Positions 1 to 7,702 of a stretch of 64,000 bases of DNA are shown here, one piece after another (the first letter of the stretch is position 1; every line of letters begins with the position of its first letter). The notes below the pieces were generated by a model. It saw only the letters and a list, made by a program, of their open reading frames with translations, made no database searches and had not been told where the DNA came from. Source of the DNA: VAZQ01 sp035293945 (lineage in GTDB: Bacteria; Pseudomonadota; Alphaproteobacteria; Rhizobiales; Xanthobacteraceae); NCBI GenBank assembly GCA_035293945.1, contig DATGLV010000011.1, positions 248,001 through 312,000 of the forward strand, read 5' to 3'. Position numbers and translations under genes: made by a program.

Positions 1-363
1 GATTTCAACGTGTCGAAGCTCTACGGCATGCTTCCTGCCGCGACCTCGGGCGACCCGGCCAAGCGCACCGCCGCGGATAACCAGACGGTGCGCAACGTTT
101 TTGTCATCGGCCCGGACAAGAAGATCAAGCTCATCCTGGTCTATCCGATGACGACCGGCCGCAACTTTGACGAGGTGCTGCGTGTCATCGACTCGCTGCA
201 GCTGACCGCAAAACACAAGGTTGCGACGCCGGTGAACTGGAAGCAAGGCGAGGACGTGATCATCTCCGGATCGGTGAGTGACGAGGACGCAAAGAAAACC
301 TATCCGAACGGCTGGAAGGCGCCGAAGCCTTATATCCGTATCGTACCGCAACCGCGGTCGTGA
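1..363 (+). CDS. 1-Cys peroxiredoxin (Prx6 family), C-terminal part, cut by window edge
   Basis: The reading frame is open from base 1 and stops at 361-363, so only the last 120 residues are present and the catalytic cysteine lies outside the window. The visible part has the Prx6-type second half: 'NVFVIGPDKKIKL', then 'YPMTTGRNFDEVLRVIDSLQ', and a C-terminal arm ending 'YPNGWKAPKPYIRIVPQP', which in Prx6 proteins forms the extended dimer domain. The family reduces H2O2 and alkyl peroxides in the cytoplasm with a single peroxidatic Cys. The GTG at 10 is internal to this frame and is not the true start. Confidence 0.9.
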   Translation, partial: DFNVSKLYGMLPAATSGDPAKRTAADNQTVRNVFVIGPDKKIKLILVYPMTTGRNFDEVLRVIDSLQLTAKHKVATPVNWKQGEDVIISGSVSDEDAKKTYPNGWKAPKPYIRIVPQPRS

Positions 364-453
364 CTTACGCTCACGGCGATCACCAGCAAGCCGCGGTCAA
401 CAAATTGGGCGGGATAGCCAACTCTGCGATCCCGCCCTATCGTTGACACCTGC

Positions 454-666
454 TCAGCCCGCCGCAGGCTTGTGCGGCTCTTCGCGGCGATACTCTTCTC
501 CGCCACTGGCGAGCCAAGCCTCCATTTTCGTCCAGTGATGCACGCGGCCGCAGGCGGGGCACATCGTCGAAGCGGTCACAATCGGAAGCTGATCGGTGGC
601 CCACACTTCGATACCGGTGGATACGCTGCGACCGGTGGCCGGGCAGTTGATCATGATGATGCCCAT
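454..666 (-). CDS. small zinc-ribbon-like hypothetical protein
   Basis: This is a 70-residue protein of unknown function. It contains an early Cys in 'INCPATG' and a CPACGRVHHW segment (CxxC followed by two His), so one small metal site is plausible. The start at 666 is supported by a purine-rich ribosome site (GAGGAAAG) a few bases upstream. Proteins with this 'MINCPATGR...TGIE' opening are, from memory, common short hypotheticals in Rhizobiales. It stands alone, convergent with the peroxiredoxin. Confidence 0.7.
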   Translation of the reverse strand: MGIIMINCPATGRSVSTGIEVWATDQLPIVTASTMCPACGRVHHWTKMEAWLASGGEEYRREEPHKPAAG

Positions 667-969
667 GATCGCTTTCCTCTGTTGCTGCTCACAGCTAGCC
701 GCTGAACCTTGGCGAGCCCGTGACAGGTATCATGCATGGGTGGCCTGCTAAAACGCCGCACTCTCACGAGTACAAGCTCAATCGGTTGATTTAGCAGGCG
801 AAACATAGATCATGCCTGTCGCGCGTTATGTCGACGCATGTGGCGTTTTGAGTCGGTGGCTTCTTTCAGAACACTTCCGAAGATCGATCGAGGATCAGCC
901 TGCGCTTTTGTATGACCGATTTTCGCTTGGATGTGGGCCAGCACCGGCAGGTCGGGCGCGCTTCGCGTG
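667..969. other. intergenic gap of about 300 bp with an inverted repeat
   Basis: No convincing coding sequence is seen. It holds the promoter side of the small zinc-ribbon gene and a perfect 10-bp inverted repeat (743-752 and 790-799), listed separately. Confidence 0.5.
743..799. repeat. perfect 10-bp inverted repeat with 37-bp spacer
   Basis: GCCTGCTAAA (743-752) is matched exactly by TTTAGCAGGC (790-799). The spacer is 37 bp. The element lies in a gene-free gap about 75 bp upstream of a leftward gene. It could be a protein-binding palindrome, the ends of a tiny mobile repeat, or chance. No target-site duplication was recognised. Confidence 0.5.
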
Positions 970-1980
970 TTACAGCTCCTGACGCAATTGCCGCGCCGCC
1001 TCCACCATGACGCGCAATTTCTCATGAGCCAATGAGCGACTGATCGTCATCAGTCCGCAGTCCGGCGCAAGCAACAAGCGGCTCGGATCGAGATATCGGA
1101 GAGCCTGCCGCACCCGCTGCTTGACTGCGTCCGTGCTTGGCGCCGGCGTATTGCCCGGGTCAATGCAGCCGAACATCACGAGGCGATCACGGCAGACCTT
1201 GAGCACGGCGGGGTCAAAGTCGCTGCGCGCGAACTCCACCGTCATGCCGCCGATGCGGGTCTCGAGCAGCGCCGCAAGCAAATCCGGGTAGGTGAACTGG
1301 TGCTGCAGTGAAAGGCCGCCCGGATAACCAAAGCACAGATGCACGAAAGTGGGCACGCGTACGCCTTCGACACAGCGGTCGAGCGCTTTGGCCCCGTAGG
1401 CAAAGACCTTGTCGTGGTAGCGCGTCATTGCCGGTTCGTCGATTTGCAGCACGTCACATCCGGCCATCTGCAGATCGAGCAACTCGGCATTGATGGCCGC
1501 CGCGATGTCCATCGCGAGCTCGGCTTCATCGGAATAGGACTCGTTAAGTGTAGAGTCGATCACCGTCATCGGGCCGGCGACCGCCACCTTCACCGGGTGC
1601 CGTGTGTGCGACTTGGCGAAACGTACTTCGCTCACGCAAGCAGCCGCACGCCGCACCACCTTTCCGGTGATGCGCGGAACCGTATGCGGACTCACACGAT
1701 TGCGATAGGTCTTCTTCTCACCTTGATTGATGAGGTCGACACCATCCCACGTCCTCGCGGCGTGGTAGACGAAGCTTTCGCGGCGCAGCTCGCCGTCCGT
1801 CAGGATGTCGAGCCCGATGCGCTCCTGCTCACGCAGCGCCAGCAGGGTGGCATCATCTTGGGCCTCCGTGAGCGTCTCGCCACGCAGGCGAAAGGTGACA
1901 CGGCTGCGCTCGGTCGCCGCCAGCCACACCGGCCGTGGCAGGCTGCCCACACTTGTAGTCGGCAGGGGGCCGAGCTTCAT
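970..1980 (-). CDS. core-MetE-like cobalamin-independent methyltransferase
   Basis: The 336-residue protein corresponds to the C-terminal catalytic barrel of MetE only; full MetE is about 750 aa and carries an extra N-terminal domain. The zinc-site pattern of the family is visible: 'HLCFGYPGG' supplies His and Cys near residue 213, 'TVEFARSDF' supplies an acidic residue near 248, and 'APDCGL' supplies the last Cys near 310. The opening 'TTSVGSLPRP' is also family-typical. It probably transfers a methyl or alkyl group to a thiol, such as homocysteine, but short MetE-like proteins also include epoxyalkane:CoM transferase relatives, so the substrate is not certain. Its ATG overlaps the stop of the upstream permease gene (ATGA), suggesting coupled translation. 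Confidence 0.88.
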   Translation of the reverse strand: MKLGPLPTTSVGSLPRPVWLAATERSRVTFRLRGETLTEAQDDATLLALREQERIGLDILTDGELRRESFVYHAARTWDGVDLINQGEKKTYRNRVSPHTVPRITGKVVRRAAACVSEVRFAKSHTRHPVKVAVAGPMTVIDSTLNESYSDEAELAMDIAAAINAELLDLQMAGCDVLQIDEPAMTRYHDKVFAYGAKALDRCVEGVRVPTFVHLCFGYPGGLSLQHQFTYPDLLAALLETRIGGMTVEFARSDFDPAVLKVCRDRLVMFGCIDPGNTPAPSTDAVKQRVRQALRYLDPSRLLLAPDCGLMTISRSLAHEKLRVMVEAARQLRQEL

Positions 1981-3110
1981 ACGATTCCTTCAAGCTTTGA
2001 GGATTCCGCCTTCGCCCATTCGCGCCACAGTGCAAGCAGCACAGCCATTATGGTGGGACCGAGAAACAGACCGAGCAGCCCGAACGATTCGATGCCGCCG
2101 AATATACCGAGCAGGACCCAAAGGAACGGCAACCTGGCCGCGCCGCCAATCAGGATCGGTCGCAGAAAATGGTCGGCCACGAATACGACGAGCGTACCCG
2201 AAACCAGCACCGTAATCGCAGCTCCGGTCTGCGATTGGCTGAACAGGAACAGCGCCCCCAGGCAAAAGACGATGGGTGCGCCGAACGGCACCGTGGCGAG
2301 CACACCAGTAACCGCGCCGAGCAGGACAGCGCGCGGCAGCCCGACGATCGCGTAAACGCCTCCGAGCAGGAGACCTTCCCCGAACCCGACTAGCACCAGG
2401 CCATTGAGCGTTGCGCGCACGGCGGTGAGCACTTGCGGGCCGAGCCTGGTCCCGGTCGCTCCAAAAAAGCGGTCTACGACGACCGAAGTCTGCCGCATCA
2501 GAGTATCGCCGTCGCGGAACAGGAAGAACAGCGTGAGAAACGTGAAGACCAGGATCGTCAGCCGATGGACGAGCTGGACACCCAGGATACGGGTCCATTC
2601 GATGAGCCAGGTGCGGTCGATGCGGCCAAGAAAATTCGCCGCTGCGGTCGGATCGCCGAGGTTGCTGGACCACCAATCGGATATGTAGCTCCCCGCGACG
2701 GGAAGCTGCGCCAGCCATTCCGGCGTCGGGATGCCTTGCCGCTCCGCCTCCCGGATCCACTGGACGGTCGCCACCGCCTCGCGTCCGATCTCGACGCCGA
2801 GAACGATGAGCGGCACGATCAGGACCAGAATGATCAGGATCGTGGTCTCCGCAGCCGCAGCAGTCCGGCTCCAACGTCGTAAGCGGCTTCGCTCGAACCA
2901 CGGCCAAATGGCGATCGCCACCACCACCGCCCAGAGCAGCGCCGGCAGAAAGTCCCAAACGATCCACGTTCCGATCGCCAACAACGCGGAAATGAGCACG
3001 AATTGCCCCAGCCGGCGCGACAGCGGCGCGCCGACGGCGGCAACGAAAGGCATGTCCGGCTGGCCGGAGGACAGCGGTTTCGGCGGGGACGGTTCAGGGA
3101 CCATGGCCAC
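1977..3110 (-). CDS. AI-2E family transporter (PerM/TqsA type)
   Basis: This is a 377-residue polytopic inner-membrane protein. Hydrophobic segments are arranged as in the AI-2E exporter/PerM family: paired helices near residues 30-75, one near 90, a soluble central region ('WWSSNLGDPTAAANFLGRID'), then a cluster from about 185 to the end. Conserved features include 'LFFLFRDGDTLMRQ' and 'VPFGAPIVF'. Family members export small molecules or act as Na+/H+ antiporters; the substrate here cannot be read from sequence. It overlaps the downstream MetE-like gene by 4 bp, so the two are probably co-transcribed. Confidence 0.88.
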   Translation of the reverse strand: MAMVPEPSPPKPLSSGQPDMPFVAAVGAPLSRRLGQFVLISALLAIGTWIVWDFLPALLWAVVVAIAIWPWFERSRLRRWSRTAAAAETTILIILVLIVPLIVLGVEIGREAVATVQWIREAERQGIPTPEWLAQLPVAGSYISDWWSSNLGDPTAAANFLGRIDRTWLIEWTRILGVQLVHRLTILVFTFLTLFFLFRDGDTLMRQTSVVVDRFFGATGTRLGPQVLTAVRATLNGLVLVGFGEGLLLGGVYAIVGLPRAVLLGAVTGVLATVPFGAPIVFCLGALFLFSQSQTGAAITVLVSGTLVVFVADHFLRPILIGGAARLPFLWVLLGIFGGIESFGLLGLFLGPTIMAVLLALWREWAKAESSKLEGIV

Positions 3111-3405
3111 GGCTGATCTTTTGCTAAGCGCTCGATCCCTGTTCGATTTGCGCTGCCTTTAGCATTTTTCCGGCGTACAGGACACGGCCAGATTGGGCTC
3201 CGGGATGCGGCGTTAGGGCGCCTTCCGGCTCTTCCGGCAGGTTGCCTGCCGGGCTTGCCCGCCCCAAAGGATCAAGCCATAGCGCGCCGTTTCAACCAAA
3301 CCCGGGGTCCAATGCTTGTCGTCGGGTCGCCCCGGGATTTGTTGATTGGCCGATCCGGTGGCTGCCGCGATGGTTGCTACTTGGTTGAGCCCGACCGGAG
3401 ACGCG

Positions 3406-3580
3406 GTGAACGTACCGATCTTCATCAGCTACTCGTCCAAGGAGCAAAAAATCGCGGGAGACGATCTGCCGCGCGCTGGAGACGCAAAGCATGACCATCG
3501 GATCGCCTGCCCGATGTCGGCCGCGATGGAGCAGACGATTTCGGGCGAGAAAAGAAGTCGCGCCCGCCGGCCGCGATCGC
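3406..3580 (+). pseudogene. TIR-domain protein relic, frameshifted
   Basis: From a GTG at 3406 the frame reads 'VNVPIFISYSSKEQKIA', the classic start of a bacterial TIR domain (beta-A strand plus the SYSSKD-like loop). Right after 'KIA' the expected continuation 'ETICRALE' is found only in the next frame. About 25 bases later a 'WIACRDVG'-like segment can be recovered only with further indels. So a TIR gene start is present but is broken by at least two frameshifts and the rest is lost. Intact TIR proteins are often NAD-cleaving effectors or part of defence systems; nothing intact remains here. Confidence 0.65.
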
Positions 3581-3694
3581 GCCGCCGTCGTACCTGGTGC
3601 CGGAGAGGAAATGCCCCGTCGTGAAAAATCGATCACGAAAATCGGCTCGGCGGACGCGATAATGCGGCCGGAACCGGGCCCTTGCGGTCGGCCA

Positions 3695-3723
3695 CCTGGC
3701 GGAGGCTTCAAAGCTCCGCCAGG
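3695..3723. terminator. GC-rich hairpin downstream of the HU-like gene
   Basis: CCTGGCGGAG (3695-3704) pairs perfectly with CTCCGCCAGG (3714-3723) around a 9-nt loop. It lies about 20 bp after the stop of the leftward HU-like gene. There is no T-run after the stem on either strand, so it is at best a weak or factor-assisted terminator. Confidence 0.4.
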
Positions 3724-3744
3724 TTCGTCCGTGCGGCGATGGCC

Positions 3745-4047
3745 TTAGACTGCGTCCTTGATGGCCTTGACCGGGCGCGCCTTGATCAACTTCCTGGCCG
3801 GCTTGGCCTTGAAGATGGTCGGCTCTTTCGTGAACGGGTTGATCCCCTTGCGCGCCTTGGTGGCGGGCTTCTTGATCACGACAAATTTGGCAAAACCTGG
3901 CAGCACGAAGGTTCCCGATTTCTTGAGCTCCTTGTGGCCGACGGTCGCAAGCGACTCGATCACGCCCTTCACATCCTTTCGGGACACGGTCCCGGAATGT
4001 TGGTCGGCGATCGCTTGAATAAGTTCGGATTTAGACATTTGCTTCAT
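3745..4047 (-). CDS. HU-family DNA-binding protein
   Basis: The 100-residue basic protein has the HU/IHF fold pattern: 'MSKSELIQAIADQ' helix 1, 'VSRKDVKGVIESLATVGHKELKKSGTF' helix 2 and turn, then 'LPGFAKFVVIKK' and an arm region with 'GINPFTKEPTIF' in place of the usual 'RNPQTGE'. The C-terminus is extended and Lys/Ala/Pro-rich ('KPARKLIKARPVKAIKDAV'), somewhat longer than classical 90-aa HU. It should bind and bend DNA non-specifically as a nucleoid protein. It is a single-gene unit flanked by gaps on both sides. Confidence 0.88.
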   Translation of the reverse strand: MKQMSKSELIQAIADQHSGTVSRKDVKGVIESLATVGHKELKKSGTFVLPGFAKFVVIKKPATKARKGINPFTKEPTIFKAKPARKLIKARPVKAIKDAV

Positions 4048-4502
4048 GCTGGTGACCTTTCTCGAATCACGCGGAGATTAAAGCGAGTCGAATCTCGGCG
4101 TGCAAGAAACAACAAGCACCGACTCACACCTGATTTCCAGCGGAATCCAGCGTGATTCAGCGGAATCGGCCGCCAAGAATGCAGATTCTGCGTGTCAAGC
4201 GGGTGCTGCGAGCGGCGGCTTACCCGCGCCTAGACCCCTCCGTGCCTCCGGGAGCGGCCGAGCACTCATCCCCTGCGTTAGCGGATCCAGATGCGCTGGA
4301 GGCTCGACACACAATGGTGACCGTCTCGAGAGTCGGTGCGGCGCTGAGGCAGTTCGTGCTCAATCCGCCAATTCTGTATGCCGGTCTTGTCACAGTGACG
4401 GAGCCGCTGACGGCGGTCTCGCATCATAGGTCCTGGTCGGACCAGGAAGCTGCGCCCGCCCATGGACCGCGCTCCGCCTACTCTGCGTGGCGATCCGCAA
4501 GC
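4048..4502. other. gap of about 455 bp without a supported gene
   Basis: No coding sequence is supported on either strand. A short imperfect tandem motif (CAGCGGAATC twice near 4138-4165) and a 17-bp perfect palindrome (TCCTGGTCGGACCAGGA, about 4431-4447) are the only structures I see. Confidence 0.4.
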
Positions 4503-4826
4503 TCAGGGCTTCTTCGTCTTGAGCCCCTTGCGTAGCAATTTACCGAGCCGATAGGCATGATCCGTCCAGTCGCCCTTTGCGGCCGGCGGGTCGGTCGCGT
4601 TTTTGAGCTCCTGCACTTGCCGGACCCCGCGACCCAGTCGAAACATGAGGCCCGACCAAGTGCCGCCGGCGCGAGCATTCTGGGGCAGCTGCCGCAGCAG
4701 CCGCTGCTTGAGCGCGCGCGCATTGGCCCGCTCGTTCTCCGTCGTCGCCGGATCAGCGAGGATGGCGGCAAGGGCGCGGAGCTTCCGGTGTATCGCGGCC
4801 ACGGACCGCGCATCACTGACGGGCAC
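4503..4826 (-). CDS. hypothetical protein, DUF2786-like N-terminus
   Basis: This is a 107-residue basic protein with a GTG start and a GGAAACG site just upstream. The segment 'IHRKLRALAAILADPATTENERANARALKQRLLRQL' is a helical pattern resembling the start of DUF2786 proteins (a Lys/Leu-rich helix followed by 'NE.ANA.AL..RL'). The rest ends in 'KKP' and is not recognised. A competing overlapping frame on the same strand is less protein-like. Function unknown; it is a single gene between two gaps. Confidence 0.5.
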   Translation of the reverse strand: MPVSDARSVAAIHRKLRALAAILADPATTENERANARALKQRLLRQLPQNARAGGTWSGLMFRLGRGVRQVQELKNATDPPAAKGDWTDHAYRLGKLLRKGLKTKKP

Positions 4827-5062
4827 TGCTCGTTTCCAATTTTAACCGCTCTTGGCGGGACAATTTAGCGTAGCCACGGTTGCTTTGCCAAATTGGCAGA
4901 TCGAAGCAGCGGTCCACCTCAGAGTTTGTGAACAAATCGCGGCTGCAATTTCCCGCTCGTCCCCGCGGAAGCGCGCGGAAGCAGGGACCTAGTACTTTGT
5001 CGCAAGAACCGGACCCCCGCTTCCACCGGCGTGAGCGGAGGCGGGCATCTCTTCACACGCCC

Positions 5063-5719
5063 TCACCTGACCTGCGAGGTCGGCGTAATAGCGTCCGCGC
5101 GAACGCAGCTTACCCCGTTCGCCATAAAGCTCGCGCGAGCCGTGGCGACCGAGCCGTTGAGATCGATGCCCCGGCAAGCCTCCTCGATCACAAAGACCTC
5201 GAAGCCCTCACGTCGTGCATCTTCCGCGGAAAAGCGGACACAATAGTCGAGCGCGAGCCCAGCCAGGAAAACGCGGGCAAAGCCGCGCTCGCGCAGATAG
5301 CCGGCGAGCCCCGTATGGGTCGCCCGGTCGTTCTCGTAAAAGGCAGAATAGGAGTCGATGCCGCGATTGTAGCCCTTGCGCAGGACGAGCTCCGCAGAGG
5401 GGAGCTGCAGCCCGCTGTGCAGCTCGGCGCCGGCTGTTCCCTGCACGCAGTGATCGGGCCAAAGGGTCTGCTCCCCGTAATCAACCACGATGCTCTCGTA
5501 AGGCTTGCGACCTGGGTGCTGGGAGGCAAACGAGAGGTGGTCGGCTGGATGCCAGTCCTGCGTGAGGATGATGTGCGCAAAATGCCGCGACAAGCCATTG
5601 ATAAGCGGCACCACCTCGACCCCCCGCGGGACTGCAAGCCGACCGCCGGGGCAGAAGTCATTCTGCACGTCGACTACCAGGAATACGTCTGCGTCCCGCA
5701 CCTTCAATATTGCGGTCAT
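5063..5719 (-). CDS. pncA: nicotinamidase (isochorismatase-fold hydrolase)
   Basis: It converts nicotinamide to nicotinate and ammonia in the NAD salvage pathway. The catalytic triad is visible: Asp in 'VVDVQNDFCPGG', Lys in 'VLRKGYNRGIDSYSAF' and Cys in 'ALDYCVRFSAEDA'. Metal ligands are in 'DWHPADHLSF'. The length of about 218 aa fits bacterial PncA when started at the ATG at 5719; the frame stays open to a TTG at 5794, which would add 25 unlikely residues and run into the FNR-type box upstream of hsp20. It is divergent from hsp20, so the two promoters share the space around 5720-5857. Confidence 0.9.
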   Translation of the reverse strand: MTAILKVRDADVFLVVDVQNDFCPGGRLAVPRGVEVVPLINGLSRHFAHIILTQDWHPADHLSFASQHPGRKPYESIVVDYGEQTLWPDHCVQGTAGAELHSGLQLPSAELVLRKGYNRGIDSYSAFYENDRATHTGLAGYLRERGFARVFLAGLALDYCVRFSAEDARREGFEVFVIEEACRGIDLNGSVATARASFMANGVSCVRADAITPTSQVR

Positions 5720-5780
5720 GACGTCCACCCATCGCAATTTGCGGGCCACCGGCGCGGCCGGCCGACGCTGACCCTTGATA

Positions 5781-5794
5781 TTGACCTGGATCAA
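5781..5794. promoter_or_regulatory. FNR/FixK-type box upstream of hsp20
   Basis: The 14-mer TTGACCTGGATCAA fits the FNR/FixK/FnrN consensus TTGAT-N4-ATCAA with one mismatch. Its centre is about 70 bp before the Hsp20 start codon. If it sits at -41.5, transcription would begin near 5829, leaving a leader of about 29 nt with a good ribosome site. It is nested in a wider inverted repeat, TTGACCT (5781-5787) and AGGTCAA (5798-5804). Low-oxygen control of hsp20, and possibly of the divergent pncA, is an inference. Confidence 0.6.
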
Positions 5795-5857
5795 TATAGG
5801 TCAAAGCCGGCTGGATTAAACTGAGGGGACCGCGTCAGTTTACTGGAGGATCCTGAA

Positions 5858-6382
5858 ATGGCTGAGACACCTAGCAAAGTTCCGGTGAAATCCGGAACCT
5901 CCACCGGCCCGGCGTCGGGTGCTTTCGAAAGCCTGCGCCACGAGATCGATCGCATCTTTGACGACTTCGGTCAGAGTTTCTGGACCACGCCATTCCGCCG
6001 CTCGATCGAGCCGTTCTGGGGGCGCTTCCCCTCCTTTGGCAATGGGAGCAATGGATTGGCCGTCGACGTCACCGAGACCGATAAGGCCTTCGAGATCAAG
6101 GCAGACCTGCCGGGCATGACGGAAAAGGATATCGAGGTAAAGCTCGCCAACGACGTTTTGACCATCAGAGGCGAGAAGCATGAGGAAAAGGAAGAGAAGC
6201 GGAAGGATTATTACCTGCGCGAACGCCAGCACGGCTCTTTTGAGCGCTCCTTTCATGTGCCGGACGGAATCGATCCGGAGAAGGTCGACGCCAACTTCAA
6301 GAATGGTGTGCTGACGGTGACGCTGGCAAAGACGCCGGCGGCGCAAAAGGCTGCGAAGAAGATCGAGATCAAGGCCGCCTGA
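5858..6382 (+). CDS. small heat-shock protein, Hsp20/alpha-crystallin
   Basis: This is a 174-residue ATP-independent holdase. The N-terminal arm (1-60) is Phe/Trp-rich ('FGQSFWTTPFRRSIEPFWGRF'). The alpha-crystallin domain follows: 'AVDVTETDKAFEIKADLPGM', 'LTIRGEKHEEKEE', 'GSFERSFHVPDGID' and the family signature 'ANFKNGVLTVTLAK' near 145-158. An IEI motif ('KKIEIKAA') ends the chain and would dock between dimers. A strong GGAGGA lies just before the ATG. An FNR/FixK-type box lies upstream, pointing to induction under low oxygen rather than, or in addition to, heat; no ROSE-like thermometer was seen in the short leader. Confidence 0.93.
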   Translation: MAETPSKVPVKSGTSTGPASGAFESLRHEIDRIFDDFGQSFWTTPFRRSIEPFWGRFPSFGNGSNGLAVDVTETDKAFEIKADLPGMTEKDIEVKLANDVLTIRGEKHEEKEEKRKDYYLRERQHGSFERSFHVPDGIDPEKVDANFKNGVLTVTLAKTPAAQKAAKKIEIKAA

Positions 6383-6563
6383 ATGCGAAGCGCGCGCCCA
6401 GAGGCTCGCGCCGAGCAACCGCCCAAGCGCATTTCGATTTCACGGAGTCGGAATGCGCTCTGCGGTATGGAATATTGCATTTCGCGCTGCCTTTGGGAGG
6501 AAGAGCGCCGCCTTGCGCTATGATGGAGCGGTCCCGCCGACGCGTTGCGGAGGATTGCATTGA

Positions 6564-6848
6564 TTAAAAAGCGTATGCGGCCAACACGAATATAGCGGTT
6601 CCAAGCAGCATGATCGTTAGTCGGATGCCGGGTGTGAGGATCGGGGCCACGGCGAATGCGATGGAGGCTGCGAGGCCGATGATCACGGTCAGAACCGGCA
6701 GCTGGCCGAAATCGCGGCCTGCGATCAACGAGGCTAGAACGAGACCGAGCCTCCAACCGAAGGGGAAGGCGACGATCACCGCCGCAGTCACAAAAATCCA
6801 CGATGGAGTGCGCATATCGATCGCCCTGCCGAGTCCTGGACGAATCAA
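6564..6848 (-). CDS. small membrane protein, function unknown
   Basis: A protein of 83-94 residues made almost entirely of three hydrophobic segments (about 15-32, 45-65 and 70-92 in the longer form) separated by short polar turns such as 'GWRLG' and 'AGRDFGQLP'. An internal ATG at 6815 ('MRTPSWIF') would start directly before the first helix and may be the true start. It has no recognisable family motif. It is a single leftward gene next to a region of gene debris. Confidence 0.5.
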   Translation of the reverse strand: MIRPGLGRAIDMRTPSWIFVTAAVIVAFPFGWRLGLVLASLIAGRDFGQLPVLTVIIGLAASIAFAVAPILTPGIRLTIMLLGTAIFVLAAYAF

Positions 6849-7087
6849 CAGGTCATGCCAATCTACATGTGGCTTGGTTCAAGGACCACGGATCATCACA
6901 CGAGAGATGTCCGGTGCCCGCAGATTTGCACGCGCGCCTTGCCGCCCCGATGCCGATAATGCCGTCGGAACGTATTGGTGTGAGTGCCGCGCAAGCCCGC
7001 GAGCGTCGTCCAGGTCTGCCCGCGCGGCCGCGTCGCCGGGAAATTGAAGGCATGCGTACTAAGCTTGTACGGACAAGGGGAAGCTCG

Positions 7088-7247
7088 ATGAGACCGATCC
7101 GACGCGTCGTCACAGGCTGCGATGCCAACGGCAAATCCGTCTTCATCGCGGGCGGCCGGTCACGACGGTTTCGATCGCGGTCCAGGCTTCACCAAAGTAA
7201 CCGAGCTCTCGGAGACACGCACCACGCCCGCCGACAAACACCGTTAG
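7088..7247 (+). pseudogene. cupin-domain protein relic, frameshifted and truncated
   Basis: From the ATG at 7088, preceded by AGGGGAAG, the frame reads 'MRPIRRVVTGCDANGKSVFI', which matches the usual N-terminus of small Rhizobiales cupin proteins ('RRVVTGHDANGKSVF...'). After about 7150 the expected continuation ('PGFTKVTELSETRTTPAD') appears in another frame and hits a stop at 7245. The cupin barrel itself is missing, so this is a dead fragment. Confidence 0.6.
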
Positions 7248-7373
7248 CGAGGACCTCACGCACCGTGAAAGCCGGCTTCCACCCCTTGCCAAGCCATTGA
7301 AACGGAACTCGGGTCAACGAACTGAGGCGGTGAACGAGTTGGCTGATATTCGTAGTTTGATTCTGAATGCTGA

Positions 7374-7429
7374 AAATGGCGCGCCACGGCCGACGAAGAT
7401 GGGCACTATTCATTCGCCGTGGCGCTATG
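7374..7429 (+). repeat. 56-bp direct repeat, copy 1, inside a possible 45-aa ORF
   Basis: This copy matches 7565-7620 at 50 of 56 bases. It lies in an open frame (GTG 7330 to TAG 7467) reading '...NGAPRPTKMGTIHSPWRYGAAAQ...'. Both copies keep the same reading frame, so the repeat may encode a tiny peptide family, or it may be a mobile intergenic element that happens to stay open. Confidence 0.55.
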
Positions 7430-7564
7430 GTGCAGCGGCCCAGCGCCTGGGTGCAAACCGGCGATAGGCCATGGGCGAGCGACCAGTGAAACGGCCCTGA
7501 CAATGTGAAAGCGAAGCTGCTCGGAATAAACCGTAACCCATGTGTCCGGAATGGACCCAGGCCG

Positions 7565-7620
7565 AAATGGCGCGCCGCGGTCGATGAAGATGGGCACTAC
7601 GCGTTCGCCGTGGCGCTATG
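7565..7620 (+). repeat. 56-bp direct repeat, copy 2, inside a possible 32-aa ORF
   Basis: This is the second copy, 191 bp after the first. The open frame (ATG 7551 to TAG 7647) reads 'NGAPRSMKMGTTRSPWRYDG'. Six substitutions separate the copies and no indel. A third, more decayed trace ('...LRYDGAVPPTRC...') may exist near 6510-6540. Confidence 0.55.
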
Positions 7621-7702
7621 ATGGCGTGCGCAGGTCGACGCTATCCTAGCCGACCCGTTGCCTATTCTTGCGCGTACGCCTCGACAGCAGTCACTAATGC
7701 CG

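Larger units (their letters stand above)
3111..3744. other. gene-poor gap with a TIR-domain relic and a hairpin
   Basis: This 630-bp stretch has no intact gene. It contains the degraded TIR fragment at 3406-3580 and a hairpin at 3695-3723. The rest shows no coding signal that I trust. Confidence 0.5.
6849..7702. other. 850-bp gap with gene relics and direct repeats
   Basis: No intact gene is supported. The stretch holds a frameshifted cupin relic (7088-7247) and two copies of a 56-bp direct repeat (7374-7429 and 7565-7620). The remaining bases (6849-7087) show only weak open frames. Confidence 0.5.

Noticed and set aside
1339..2355. 338-codon plus-strand frame across the MetE-like and AI-2E genes
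   Set aside because: It spans the junction of two well-supported leftward genes and has no recognisable motif.
4431..4447. 17-bp palindrome TCCTGGTCGGACCAGGA as a terminator
   Set aside because: The stem has no T-run and the loop is tight; evidence is too weak beyond noting it.
4880..5824. 314-codon plus-strand frame covering pncA
   Set aside because: The opposite strand encodes a nicotinamidase with the full catalytic triad; the plus frame has no family features.
6253..6801. 182-codon minus frame overlapping hsp20 and the small membrane protein
   Set aside because: It is Arg-rich shadow sequence between two better-supported genes.
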